From an uncultured Leptotrichia sp. (GTDB lineage: Bacteria; Fusobacteriota; Fusobacteriia; Fusobacteriales; Leptotrichiaceae), in the NCBI GenBank assembly GCA_937925095.1, contig CALEXX010000003.1, forward strand, positions 42,726 to 106,725: a stretch of DNA of 64,000 bases, in the 5' to 3' direction. A program made the position numbers and the translations under genes. Below are positions 34,844 through 43,692 of the stretch, piece by piece. Below the pieces are notes generated by a model. The model was not told the origin of the DNA. It worked only from the letters and a program-made list of their open reading frames with translations, and searched no databases. The stretch's first letter is position 1, and every line of letters begins with the position of its first letter.

Positions 34844-34888
34844 ATTGAAAAGGACTGACTCCTATTTTTCACAGAAATCAGTCCTTTC
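34844..34888 (-). terminator. Terminator of rny
   Basis: AAAGGACTGA (34849-34858) pairs with TCAGTCCTTT (34878-34887), a perfect 10-bp stem with a 19-base loop, followed on the minus strand by a T-rich tract. It lies 41 bp after the rny stop. Confidence 0.78.
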
Positions 34889-34928
34889 AACCAGTCCTAT
34901 TTCATATTCCATTTTATTTACAATTTAA

Positions 34929-36503
34929 TTATTTTGCATATTCTATTGCTCTTGTTTCCCTAATTACTGTAACCTTTATCTGTCCAGGATACTGCATTTT
35001 TTCTTCGATTTCCTTAGCAACTTCCCTTGAAAGTATTATTGCCTTATCATCATCAATTTCATCAGGATGTACAATCAATCTAAGTTCTCTTCCAGCCTGA
35101 ATTGCATATGAGCTTTCAATTCCTTCATGGCTGTTTGCTATTTCTTCAAGCTGTTCAAGCCTCTTCAGGTAGTTAGATAGTGTTTCTCTTCTTGCTCCCG
35201 GTCTTGATGCTGAAATTGAATCTGCCGCCTGTACAAGTACAGCTTCAACACTTAACTGCTCTACTTCATTATGGTGTGATTCAACCGCATTTATTACTAT
35301 TTCATTTTCTTTAGAGAACTTTCTTAAAAATTCCCCACCGTTTATTGCGTGTGATCCTTCCTGCTCATGAGAAAAAGCTTTTCCTATATCATGAAGCAGT
35401 CCTGCCCTCTTGGCAACATCAACATTAGCTCCTATTTCTGCCGCCAGAGCCGCAGCTATGTGAGCAACTTCTATTGAGTGCTGTAATATATTCTGTCCAA
35501 ATGATGTTCTGAATTTTAATCTTCCAAATACCTTCAATACTTCTCTTGGAAGCGTTGGTATTCCAACTTCCAGTATAGCCTGTTCTGCCGCATCAAGTAC
35601 ACTTTCTTCAACTTCTTCCTGTGCTTTTGCAACTACTTCCTCTATTTTTGTAGGATGTATTCTTCCGTCAGAAATAAGTTTTTCAAGTGCAATTCTTGCA
35701 ACTTCCCTTCTTACACCATCAAATGATGAAAGAACAACTGCTTCAGGTGTATCATCTATTATAAGGTCAACTCCTGTTGCCGCTTCTATCGCTCTTATGT
35801 TTCTTCCTTCTCTTCCGATTATTCTACCCTTCATTTCTTCACTAGGTAATTGGATAACTGAAATTGTAGAATCTACAACATAATCTGCAGAAGCTTTTCC
35901 TATTGCAGTAGATATAATTCTTTTTGAAATTCTATCTTTTTCCCTGTCAAGATTATGTTCAAAATCCCTTATAAGAACTGCTTTGTCATGATCAAGCTGA
36001 TTTTCAAGTTTTGTAAGGATAATTTTTGCCGCATCCTCCTTCGTAAGTTCAGAAATTCTTTCTAATTCCTTTTCTTCCTTAGAAATCAGGTCATTCAGTT
36101 CAACTTCTTTTCTTACTAGTTTTTCACGCTGTTTTTCTATTTTTGTTTCTTTTTCTTCAAGTCTTTCTGTTTTTGTTTCAAGTATTTCTTCCTTTTTTGC
36201 AATTCTTTCTTCCTTAAAAACAATCTCCGATTTCATTTTCTTTATTTCTTCATCGGCAACTTTCTTTTCGTTAAGTAATTCTTCCTTTACTTTAAGTGTT
36301 TCTTCTTTTCTAAATGATTCTATTTCTCTTTCAACTTCTTTTTTAGAAGACTCAAGTCTTCTTTTTGCATCAACTATTCTCAATTCAAGTTCACTAAGTT
36401 CTCCATATTTTTTCTTAAATATTGAACTCCCATAAAAATAGGCAATAAAAAAAGTTAGAAAAGAAAAAATAATAATCAGTAAAATCGTTATTGGTAATGG
36501 CAT
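34929..36503 (-). CDS. rny: Ribonuclease Y
   Basis: A membrane-anchored endoribonuclease that starts mRNA decay. Order: one N-terminal transmembrane helix (about 1-22), a long charged coiled coil (about 25-190), a KH RNA-binding domain with GRIIGREGRNIRAIE, and an HD catalytic domain with AGLLHDIGKAFSHE. The C-terminus ends VTVIRETRAIEYAK. At 524 residues it has the usual length. It shows Firmicute-like RNA turnover in an outer-membrane organism. It lies 12 bp after the small lipoprotein gene and may be cotranscribed with it. Confidence 0.96.
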   Translation of the reverse strand: MPLPITILLIIIFSFLTFFIAYFYGSSIFKKKYGELSELELRIVDAKRRLESSKKEVEREIESFRKEETLKVKEELLNEKKVADEEIKKMKSEIVFKEERIAKKEEILETKTERLEEKETKIEKQREKLVRKEVELNDLISKEEKELERISELTKEDAAKIILTKLENQLDHDKAVLIRDFEHNLDREKDRISKRIISTAIGKASADYVVDSTISVIQLPSEEMKGRIIGREGRNIRAIEAATGVDLIIDDTPEAVVLSSFDGVRREVARIALEKLISDGRIHPTKIEEVVAKAQEEVEESVLDAAEQAILEVGIPTLPREVLKVFGRLKFRTSFGQNILQHSIEVAHIAAALAAEIGANVDVAKRAGLLHDIGKAFSHEQEGSHAINGGEFLRKFSKENEIVINAVESHHNEVEQLSVEAVLVQAADSISASRPGARRETLSNYLKRLEQLEEIANSHEGIESSYAIQAGRELRLIVHPDEIDDDKAIILSREVAKEIEEKMQYPGQIKVTVIRETRAIEYAK

Positions 36504-36515
36504 ATTTCTCCTTTC

Positions 36516-36917
36516 TTATTTTTTTTCTGCTACATTTGAAATCTTCCATTTACCGTTTTCTTCTGTCTTTTTCCAAGTTACTATATAATAATTACTCTGG
36601 TTTCCATAATTTATTATCATTGTCCCACTTGCCCTGTTTTTTGTAATAACCTTCACATCTGAAAACATAAATGTTAATCTTGAAAGATCATATTGCTCTA
36701 TATTTTTCACAATATAATTATTTTTAAATGTAGGTAAGAAAAATTCTTTTAATTCTTCGTATTTATTCAATTCTGCTGCTTCTTTTAACTTCCCAATAGT
36801 GTTCGTAACTTCAGTATTGACTTTCTCGATTTCAGTTCGTGACACGATTTTAGATGCGTTAACAGTAGTGCAACTTATAAAAATCAACAAAATTGGTAGA
36901 AATAAATATTTTTTCAT
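36516..36917 (-). CDS. Small lipoprotein of unknown function
   Basis: A lipoprotein of 133 residues. The signal peptide MKKYLFLPILLIFISC has a fair lipobox (IFISC). The mature part starts with a helix (EIEKVNTEVTNTIGKLKEAAEL) and continues with a SnoaL/NTF2-like alternation of helix and strands ending KWKKTEENGKWKISNV-like: VTWKKTEENGKWKISN. This tail is typical of DUF4878-like or NTF2-fold lipoproteins, so I suggest that fold with low certainty. ATG at 36917 follows TTTGGAGGGAAT; the earlier in-frame start at 36953 has no RBS. Confidence 0.7.
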   Translation of the reverse strand: MKKYLFLPILLIFISCTTVNASKIVSRTEIEKVNTEVTNTIGKLKEAAELNKYEELKEFFLPTFKNNYIVKNIEQYDLSRLTFMFSDVKVITKNRASGTMIINYGNQSNYYIVTWKKTEENGKWKISNVAEKK

Positions 36918-37000
36918 ATTCCCTCCAAAAATTTCGCTATATAATTTTATCATACTTTTTTTTGTTATTCAAGTGCGATTAAAGATAATTTCTATATTTT

Positions 37001-37858
37001 TTATTCTTCTCTCCATCTTTTATGTTGCCACATATATTGTTCAGGATATTCTCTTATAATTTCTTCAAATTCATGAAATATTTTTTGCATATTAAACTTT
37101 ACAGTGGCTTTTAAATTTTCCTGTTTTTCTATTTCCAATATTTTCTTATTTACAACTTTTATAGTGTTATTTTCAAAAATAGCATAAGCCAATACAAGAG
37201 GAACTTTGTGCTTTAATCCAAGTAGAACCGGTCCTGATACTGCCTTTGCCTTTCTTCCAAAAAACTCTATTTCCACATCATTTGCATGATGATCTGATGC
37301 AAGGGCTATTATTGTCTTATTTCTCAAAGCATCATTCAATGTTTCACTATCTCTCAAAGGTATGGAATGAAGTCCACCTTCCTCACGCCATTTTGTCATT
37401 AAATCATTAAGCTTTCTATTTTTCTGTTTTCTGAAAACAGCATAAAACTTTCTTATGTTCCTCATTATACTTCCTGCTTCAAATCCTCCCAGATGAAGCG
37501 AAACTATTATGACAGCCTTTTCATTATTTTCACAGGCCTTCAGCATAAGCTCCTCATTTTCCATAACTGTATTTCCGTTTGAAGTAATTTCTTCAAGATA
37601 AATGGAAGTCATTATCATTTTTCCCATTGTTTTATATGATTCTTTAGCAATCCTAACTACTTCCTCATCACTTTTTTCAGGAAAAGCCTGTCTTATATTA
37701 TCTAAAGTTAATTTTCTCCGTTTTTTTATCAAATAATAACCTAACAAACCTAAATTTTCAAAAAATGAATATCTAACCTTCAAAGGAAAAAAAGACAGTA
37801 TCTTTCTTATTGCTGCAACAATTCCTCCAACAATTTTTTCACTTAATTTATATGCCAT
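37001..37858 (-). CDS. Lysophospholipid/lipid A acyltransferase (LpxL/HtrB family)
   Basis: Probably adds a secondary acyl chain to Kdo-lipid A at the cytoplasmic membrane. The 285-residue protein has an N-terminal hydrophobic region and the catalytic HxxxxE motif HLGGFE (residues about 152-157, in VSLHLGGFEAG). Other LABAT features are RDSETLNDALRNK, ASDHHA, FFGRKAKAVSG and the end MWQHKRWRE (family YMWxHRRW). Together with waaA and the DUF374 gene it shows a lipid A pathway. Acyl chain and position cannot be assigned. Confidence 0.88.
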   Translation of the reverse strand: MAYKLSEKIVGGIVAAIRKILSFFPLKVRYSFFENLGLLGYYLIKKRRKLTLDNIRQAFPEKSDEEVVRIAKESYKTMGKMIMTSIYLEEITSNGNTVMENEELMLKACENNEKAVIIVSLHLGGFEAGSIMRNIRKFYAVFRKQKNRKLNDLMTKWREEGGLHSIPLRDSETLNDALRNKTIIALASDHHANDVEIEFFGRKAKAVSGPVLLGLKHKVPLVLAYAIFENNTIKVVNKKILEIEKQENLKATVKFNMQKIFHEFEEIIREYPEQYMWQHKRWREE

Positions 37859-37909
37859 ATCTTACCTCATTATAATTCACTATATTAATTCATGATAACC
37901 AAATATTAT

Positions 37910-37946
37910 AAAGAAGGCTCCCTCAAAAGCTTATTTTGAGACAGCC
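37910..37946 (-). terminator. Terminator of rpsO (hairpin repeat copy C)
   Basis: GGCTCCCTCAAAA (37916-37928) pairs with TTTTGAGACAGCC (37934-37946) with two mismatches. On the minus strand a T-rich tract follows. The stem is similar to the repeat copies A and B at 20471 and 21935, but the loop is short. Confidence 0.75.
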
Positions 37947-37960
37947 CCTTTCCTGAATTA

Positions 37961-38224
37961 CTATTTTCTGATTCCTAATTTGTCTATTAATTCTCTATAG
38001 TCATCTACGTTTCTGTTTTTGATGTAATTTAATAATCTTCTTCTTTTACCTACCATTTTTAATAATCCTACTCTTGAGTGAACATCTTTAAAATGTACTT
38101 TCAAGTGAGCAGTTAAATGATTAATTCTTTCTGTAAGTAATGCTACTTGAACTTCTGCTGATCCAGTATCCTGTGCATTTTTTCCGAATGTTTCAATAAT
38201 TTCTTTTTTTGGTTTCATTGCCAT
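37961..38224 (-). CDS. rpsO: Ribosomal protein uS15
   Basis: A small-subunit protein of 87 residues with the family pattern NAQDTGSAEVQVALLTERIN, HLKVHFKDVHSRVGLLKMVGKRRRLLNYI. The start reads MAMKPKKEII; an RBS (TTAGGAGGAAATATTA) lies right before it. It has its own promoter with extended -10 and a possible regulatory hairpin in its leader. Confidence 0.97.
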   Translation of the reverse strand: MAMKPKKEIIETFGKNAQDTGSAEVQVALLTERINHLTAHLKVHFKDVHSRVGLLKMVGKRRRLLNYIKNRNVDDYRELIDKLGIRK

Positions 38225-38259
38225 TAATATTTCCTCCTAAATTTTATTATTTAATCCAA

Positions 38260-38282
38260 GAATATAGAGGCAACCTATATTC
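38260..38282 (-). promoter_or_regulatory. Possible structured leader of rpsO
   Basis: GAATATAG (38260-38267) and CTATATTC (38275-38282) form a perfect 8-bp hairpin with a 7-base loop within the rpsO leader, 36 bp upstream of the start. S15 represses its own mRNA through leader structures in several bacteria, but none of the known folds is matched here. Confidence 0.4.
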
Positions 38283-38301
38283 ATAGAAAAAATTCCTCAT
38301 A

Positions 38302-38330
38302 ATAATACCATATTTATTGAATTTTGTAAA
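38302..38330 (-). promoter_or_regulatory. Promoter of rpsO
   Basis: TTTACA (38330-38325) and TATTAT (38307-38302) with 17 bp between them and an extended -10 (TGG) on the minus strand. Confidence 0.65.
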
Positions 38331-38366
38331 GTAATTTTTTTCTATCACAGATTTTCGGTACTTATT

Positions 38367-38897
38367 CTATTGAACAAACTCACTTGCAAGTTTTCCATAA
38401 TCTACAGGTAATTCTAATGTTTTTTCTATTTTAGTACCGTCAACTTTTATGTTAAATGGGAATCCCTGTACTCCAAGTCCGTTTAAGACAGAACCGTCTG
38501 CATCATAATATGCAGGAATTGTATAACCATTTTCTGACATATATTTTTTTACTGCATCAAGACTTGATCTGACATTACTAAATACTACTATAACATTTAC
38601 CTTATCTTTATTTTCATCGTAAAACTGTTGAATATGTGGCATTTCAGCATTACAGTGCGGACACCATTCTGCCGCTACAACAAATAATGTCTTTTTCCCA
38701 TTTCCCAACAGACTTTTACTGTCAAAAGTTTTTCCTTCCAGATCTGTTAAAGTAAGTGCCGGCATTTCATTTCCTGATGATGCTTCTTTTACAGTTTTAG
38801 TTTTATTTTCCTTTACTGTTTCTGCTACGTCTTTATTTTTACTGCATCCAATTACAAACATAGTCCCCATCATTATTAGCAATATTAATTTTTTCAT
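38367..38897 (-). CDS. TlpA-like thioredoxin-fold lipoprotein
   Basis: An envelope thiol-disulfide protein of 176 residues. The signal peptide MKKLILLIMMGTMFVIGC has a proper lipobox. A linker of about 30 residues is followed by a thioredoxin domain (about 50-176) with the active site AAEWCPHCNAEM and the cis-Pro loop VQGFPFNIKV. It probably reduces or isomerises disulfides outside the cytoplasm. The CPHC motif is the same dipeptide as in DsbA, though the fold is TlpA/ResA-like. The electron donor is not encoded nearby. Confidence 0.88.
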   Translation of the reverse strand: MKKLILLIMMGTMFVIGCSKNKDVAETVKENKTKTVKEASSGNEMPALTLTDLEGKTFDSKSLLGNGKKTLFVVAAEWCPHCNAEMPHIQQFYDENKDKVNVIVVFSNVRSSLDAVKKYMSENGYTIPAYYDADGSVLNGLGVQGFPFNIKVDGTKIEKTLELPVDYGKLASEFVQ

Positions 38898-39028
38898 TGT
38901 TAATCCAATCCTTCCTCTCAGCTTTTTATTTTAAATAAAATTTTCTGAAATTCTATTTTCCATTTCATCATTTTTATTTACAAACAATACTAACTAATTT
39001 TTCTTTTATTGCCTTTTGAATTTTATTT

Positions 39029-40450
39029 CTAATTTCTTATATATCTTTCAAATACCGTACCTATATCGTAACCATTTTCCTTTGCAACCTTTAAATAAAA
39101 CTTTGCCTTTTCCTTGTTTTTCTTCTCATAATAGAATACTCCAAGGTTATAGAAGGCTGTTTTATTTAACTTTGCTGCAGCTTTCAAGTTTAAAATTCTG
39201 ATATTAGGGTCTCCTTGAGGATAATAAAGGCTCAAATCAACCATTGAATAATCATCTCCATTTTTAACAAGGTTTTCCAATATTTTTTTAGCTTCCTTAC
39301 TTTTTTTGACATCATCTTTAGTGTCTTTTTTAGCATTATCTTTTTTATTATTCTTACTTTCCTTAAGTTTATTTTCCTCCAGTTCTTCGAGCAGATATGA
39401 AAGCTTATATCCTGCATCCACCGAACCTAGATGATACGCCTTAGTATAAATATCTTTTGCCTTCTTTGTTTCACCTAGATTTTCATATAAACTTCCAAGG
39501 TAAATCATTATTCCAATATCATTTTTTTCAACTGCCTTCAGGTAGTTTTCTTCAGCTTTTTTATATTGTTTCATATTCTCGTATACAAAACCTTTATACC
39601 CTGAAATTACCGGTTCGTCAGAATTTGTATCCTCCAGAACCTTCATTGCAAGTTCATAATTTTTACTAGTCTTCACCAGTTTTGATGCCAGCTCAAATCC
39701 TGCGAGATAGTATTTATTTTTCATAAATATCTCATTGTATATTTGGATAGCTTCTTCTTCCTTATCTTCTAATTCCAGAATTTTAGCCTTTGCATATAAG
39801 GCAGGTGGATAATTTTCAGAAAGGAAGTCCTTCAGTATATTGTATCCCTCTTCATAGTTTGATACCTTTTCCACAATCAGAGTTCCTAACTCCTTTTTTT
39901 CCATCTGGTTTATTGTATCATCCTTGAGTTTTTTATTCAGTTCTTCAATACGGCTATACACATCTGATAAGTTTTTATTATAGTTATATGAATACACTGA
40001 ATATATTTCACCGGCATCCTTACCTTTTTTCAGATACTCCTGAGCCTTTGAAAATTCAAATTTTGATTCATATATACTTCCCAGCATGTAATATGCCTTA
40101 TTATTTCCCTGTTTTGCAGAACTTTCAAGAAGATTTATAATTTCATCTTCCATACCATTTGTTTCCTTTAGGAACATTGCTTTATAATATTCTGCATATC
40201 CGTTACTTTTCTTTAAAAATTTATTATAAAATTCTTCCCCTTGTGTTCCCAGATATACATACGCCAGTGCAAATACATCTTCATTTTTCTGCTCAGCAGA
40301 TTTTTCAAGCTGCTGCAATATGTATCCTTCATCTTTTTTCTCAAGAATTCCTATTAATCCTTTTTCTAACGCATCATACCCTTTTTTATCCTGAGAACAT
40401 GATACTATCAATAGAGAAATTAAAAATACATAGAATATAAATTTTCTCAT
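39029..40450 (-). CDS. TPR/Sel1-repeat lipoprotein
   Basis: A 473-residue lipoprotein with lipobox (LIVSCSQDKKG, Cys18). The mature part is made of helical repeats of about 34-36 residues, of the TPR/Sel1 type, for example AYYMLGSIYESKFEFSKAQE, MIYLGSLYENLGETKKAKDI and AFYNLGVFYYEKKNKEKAKF. A Lys/Asp-rich insertion (around 355-385) interrupts them. Such proteins usually hold partner proteins at the envelope; none is evident here. It follows metG by 38 bp and is the last gene of the long ruvC run. Confidence 0.83.
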   Translation of the reverse strand: MRKFIFYVFLISLLIVSCSQDKKGYDALEKGLIGILEKKDEGYILQQLEKSAEQKNEDVFALAYVYLGTQGEEFYNKFLKKSNGYAEYYKAMFLKETNGMEDEIINLLESSAKQGNNKAYYMLGSIYESKFEFSKAQEYLKKGKDAGEIYSVYSYNYNKNLSDVYSRIEELNKKLKDDTINQMEKKELGTLIVEKVSNYEEGYNILKDFLSENYPPALYAKAKILELEDKEEEAIQIYNEIFMKNKYYLAGFELASKLVKTSKNYELAMKVLEDTNSDEPVISGYKGFVYENMKQYKKAEENYLKAVEKNDIGIMIYLGSLYENLGETKKAKDIYTKAYHLGSVDAGYKLSYLLEELEENKLKESKNNKKDNAKKDTKDDVKKSKEAKKILENLVKNGDDYSMVDLSLYYPQGDPNIRILNLKAAAKLNKTAFYNLGVFYYEKKNKEKAKFYLKVAKENGYDIGTVFERYIRN

Positions 40451-40488
40451 TTTATTATATCATCCCATTCTAATTACATCTTAATATG

Positions 40489-42390
40489 TTATTTTATTAC
40501 CGCTCCTGTTTTTATACCATTATCAATTTCTATTAAAGTCACTTTTTTCTTTGTGGCTGTTGTAAGAAGCATTCCCTGTGAAAGTTCCCCTTTTAATGTT
40601 ACAGGTTCTAAATTAAGTACAGCAGGCACTTTCTTTCCTACAAGTTCCTGTTCATCCGGATAATATTTTGCTATTCCTGAAATAATCTGTCTCTTTTCAC
40701 TTCCTGTATTTACAATAAATTTAAGCAGTTTGTCTGCCCCTTCAACTTTGCTGACTTTTTCTATTTCAACGACTTTTATCTCTACTTTAGAAAAATCATC
40801 TATTGTTATAGGATTTTCAATTTTAAGGTCTTCCTTATATTCTTTTTTTGCTTCTTCTTCGACTTCAATTCTTGGGAACAATGGTACTGCTTCTCCTAAA
40901 GAATTTCCTTCAGGGTATACTCCCCATTCCTTAACATTTTCAATTTTAATTTCTTCAGGATTTATGTCCAGTCCAAGCTGTCTAATCATTTGTTTAGCTG
41001 TATCAGGCATAAATGGTGCTATAAGCACTGCAATTTTATATAACCCTTCAACAAGATTATACATTACAGTTGAAAGCCTGTCTTTTTTACTTTCTTCCTT
41101 TGCCAGATTCCATGGTTCACATTCATCAATGTATTTATTCATTCTTCCAATGAATTTCCATATATCCTTCAACGCTTCAGAAAACTGGAATTCATTCATG
41201 TGATTATCCAGATTTACAAGTGTTTCTTCCCATAAATCTTTTATTTCCATATCATATTTGTCTTCAACTTTATTCAGAACTACTTTTGAATCAAAATATT
41301 TTTTCTGCATTCCTATTGTTCTGTTCAGAAGATTTCCCAAATCATTTGCCAAATCTGAATTTATTCTCTGAATCATGGCTTTTTTAGAATAATCTGCATC
41401 CTGTCCAAAAGTTGCTTCTCTCATCAGATAATATCTGAAGGCATCCAGTCCATATTTCTGAACTTCTTCTTCAGGGTTTACTACATTTCCCAATGACTTA
41501 GACATTTTTTCACCTTCTACAGTCCACCATCCATGGGCAGCTACTGTATCAGGGAGTTTTATTCCTGCAGACATAAGCATTGCAGGCCAGATTATCGCAT
41601 GGAATCTCAATATATCCTTTCCAATAAGGTGAGTTACCCTTCCATTAGTCCATCTCTTTGCAAATTCATTTTCATCCTGCTGGAAACCTGCTCCTGTAAG
41701 ATATACTGTCAGAGCGTCAAACCATACATATATTACGTGGCCTTCTTCAAATTCAAGTGGTATTCCCCAGTCAAAAGTTGTTCTTGATATTGATAAATCC
41801 TGTAATCCCTGTTTTATAAATGCCACAACTTCATTTTTCTTGCTTTCAGGCTTTATAAAATCAGGATGTTCATCTATATATTTTAAAAGGGCATCTTCAT
41901 ATTTTGAAAGTCTGAAGAAATACGAAGCTTCCTTTACATCGATAACTTCTTTTCCCATATATTTCCCATCAACCAGCTGATTTTCAGGAACAAATGTTTC
42001 TTCTGAAACAGAATATTTTCCTATATATTCTCCTCTGTATATATCCCCTTTTTCGTATACTCTTTTTATTATTTCCTTAACACTGTTAATATGTCTTTCC
42101 TGAGTCGTTCTCAAATAATCAGTATTGGAAATTCCAAGTTTTTCCCATAAGGAAGTGAAATTTAAGGACATTTTATCCACCCACTGTTGTGGAGTAAATC
42201 CATTTTTTACTGCAGCTTCCTGTATTTTCTGACCATGTTCATCTACACCTGTCATAAATGATACATCGTATCCCATTATTCTCTTGTATCTCGCAATAAC
42301 ATCACAAATTATTGTAGTGTATGCTGTTCCCACGTGTGGAGCTGCATTTGGATAGTATATTGGGGTTGTTAAATAAAATGAATTGGACAT
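40489..42390 (-). CDS. metG: Methionyl-tRNA synthetase
   Basis: Charges tRNA(Met) with methionine. The HIGH-like motif lies in PNAAPHVGTAYTT (residues 13-25) and KMSKS in GEKMSKSLGNVV. The C-terminal domain (about 530-633) is the EMAP/Trbp111 tRNA-binding fold (KVEIKVVEIEKVSKVEGADKL, GIAKYY). The region that in many MetRS holds one or two Cys-based zinc knuckles reads YSVSEETFVPENQLVDGKY and has no Cys, so this is a zinc-free form. At 633 residues it has the usual length for the dimeric type. Confidence 0.96.
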   Translation of the reverse strand: MSNSFYLTTPIYYPNAAPHVGTAYTTIICDVIARYKRIMGYDVSFMTGVDEHGQKIQEAAVKNGFTPQQWVDKMSLNFTSLWEKLGISNTDYLRTTQERHINSVKEIIKRVYEKGDIYRGEYIGKYSVSEETFVPENQLVDGKYMGKEVIDVKEASYFFRLSKYEDALLKYIDEHPDFIKPESKKNEVVAFIKQGLQDLSISRTTFDWGIPLEFEEGHVIYVWFDALTVYLTGAGFQQDENEFAKRWTNGRVTHLIGKDILRFHAIIWPAMLMSAGIKLPDTVAAHGWWTVEGEKMSKSLGNVVNPEEEVQKYGLDAFRYYLMREATFGQDADYSKKAMIQRINSDLANDLGNLLNRTIGMQKKYFDSKVVLNKVEDKYDMEIKDLWEETLVNLDNHMNEFQFSEALKDIWKFIGRMNKYIDECEPWNLAKEESKKDRLSTVMYNLVEGLYKIAVLIAPFMPDTAKQMIRQLGLDINPEEIKIENVKEWGVYPEGNSLGEAVPLFPRIEVEEEAKKEYKEDLKIENPITIDDFSKVEIKVVEIEKVSKVEGADKLLKFIVNTGSEKRQIISGIAKYYPDEQELVGKKVPAVLNLEPVTLKGELSQGMLLTTATKKKVTLIEIDNGIKTGAVIK

Positions 42391-42436
42391 TATTTGTTTC
42401 TCCTTCCAGTATTGTTAAATTTATTTGTAATTTAAA

Positions 42437-43081
42437 TTATTTTTCAAGGTATTTTTCTTTATATATTTCATATGCCTTCAATCCTGCATCGTGTATATTT
42501 TTTTTAACGATTTCTGTTGCTTCCTCCAGAGGTATTTTCTTGTCTATATAAAAAGGCTTTCCCACAAAATGAATATTTTTTGAAAAAGGCTTAGGTATTT
42601 CAAGTCTATCCCATATTTTTTCAAATATCCATTTTTTATTACAGTAGGAACTTACAGGTACAATAGGTAATCCTGTCTTCTGGGCTATATAAATAGCTCC
42701 CGCCTTTGGTTCAAATATAGGTCCTTTAGGCCCGTCAATTGCAATTCCCAAAGTATACCCGTCCTTTGCATATCTCAGAGATTCCTTCAAACTTTTTATA
42801 TTATCCCTGTTTGAAGAACCTCTTATAAGTGCATTTCCTTCCCTTCTTAAAAGTTCAGATAATATTTCTCCATCTTTTGAAGCACTTACCATTGATGCCT
42901 TCTTTTTTATAACTCTTGTAGCATTACATACCGTAAATATTTTCCTATGCCAAAATACAACTATATTCTGGCTGTTCATATCAAAATTTTCAATCTCATA
43001 ATAATACTCTTTTTTCGTTATTCCGCTCAATGCCCTATATATAAAGTGAAAGAGCATTCCAAGAAATTTATATTTATTCAT
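42437..43081 (-). CDS. DUF374 acyltransferase-like envelope protein
   Basis: A lysophospholipid acyltransferase-like protein of 214 residues of the DUF374 family. Signatures are VVFWHRKIF, SASKDGEILSELLRREG, IRGSSNRDNIKSL, AIDGPKGPIFEPKAGAIYIA and IVPVSSYCN. DUF374 members act in the envelope of Gram-negative bacteria, near LPS core or lipid biosynthesis genes. The substrate is unknown. It lies between tetR (17 bp) and metG (46 bp). Confidence 0.86.
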   Translation of the reverse strand: MNKYKFLGMLFHFIYRALSGITKKEYYYEIENFDMNSQNIVVFWHRKIFTVCNATRVIKKKASMVSASKDGEILSELLRREGNALIRGSSNRDNIKSLKESLRYAKDGYTLGIAIDGPKGPIFEPKAGAIYIAQKTGLPIVPVSSYCNKKWIFEKIWDRLEIPKPFSKNIHFVGKPFYIDKKIPLEEATEIVKKNIHDAGLKAYEIYKEKYLEK

Positions 43082-43098
43082 ATTTTCTCCATTTATAT

Positions 43099-43668
43099 TT
43101 ATTGAGATTCTTCCTCAACTCCATATAATTTTCTAAATTGATCTGCAATGTCTATTATTTTTCTTTCGATTTCTTCATTTGTTTCATTTTTCATTGAACC
43201 TACACATGTAAGTGTTGCATATCCAAATGCCCAGTACCATAATCTACGCACAGCCATTTTTGCTGTTTCATAAGTTAATGTTGGAAAACTTACCATTAGA
43301 ACTTCTTCCTTAAGAAGAGATTCCATAGTTTCATTAAACAATGTTTCAAATCCCTTTGCTCCATCCAGAAAAATTGCCCTGAAAAGTTCCTTTTCCTCTC
43401 TTGCAAACAGTATAAATCCTATTGCTCCATTCATAAGTTTTCTTTCAGAATAATTTCCATATAAATATTCTTTTAATTTGTCTTCTGCTAATTTTATAAT
43501 TTCATCTTTAAGTTCTTCTATTGTTGAAAAATTCGCATATATAGGTGCTGTTGAACCTTTAAATTTATTCGCTATCTTTCTTGCACTTATATTCTGAATT
43601 CCATCCTGTTTCATAATATCATAAGTAGCTTTTAAAATATCTTTTTTTGTAAATTTTACTCTTGGCAT
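43099..43668 (-). CDS. TetR-family transcriptional regulator
   Basis: A 189-residue regulator. The N-terminal HTH (residues about 8-50) shows TKKDILKATYDIMKQDGIQNISARKIANKF followed by IYANFSTIEEL, the usual FYxxFxsKeeL position. The C-terminal ligand domain has LWYWAFGYATLT, as in WHG-type TetR proteins. Target and ligand are unknown. It lies inside a housekeeping gene run with short gaps (24 bp after folA), so it may control its own operon or the lipid genes next to it. Confidence 0.88.
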   Translation of the reverse strand: MPRVKFTKKDILKATYDIMKQDGIQNISARKIANKFKGSTAPIYANFSTIEELKDEIIKLAEDKLKEYLYGNYSERKLMNGAIGFILFAREEKELFRAIFLDGAKGFETLFNETMESLLKEEVLMVSFPTLTYETAKMAVRRLWYWAFGYATLTCVGSMKNETNEEIERKIIDIADQFRKLYGVEEESQ

Positions 43669-43692
43669 ATTTCCTTCTCCTAATCCTTATTT

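Noticed and set aside
40730..41203. Plus-strand frame of 157 codons within metG
   Set aside because: It is antisense to conserved MetRS sequence, Ser/Ile-rich and without an RBS.
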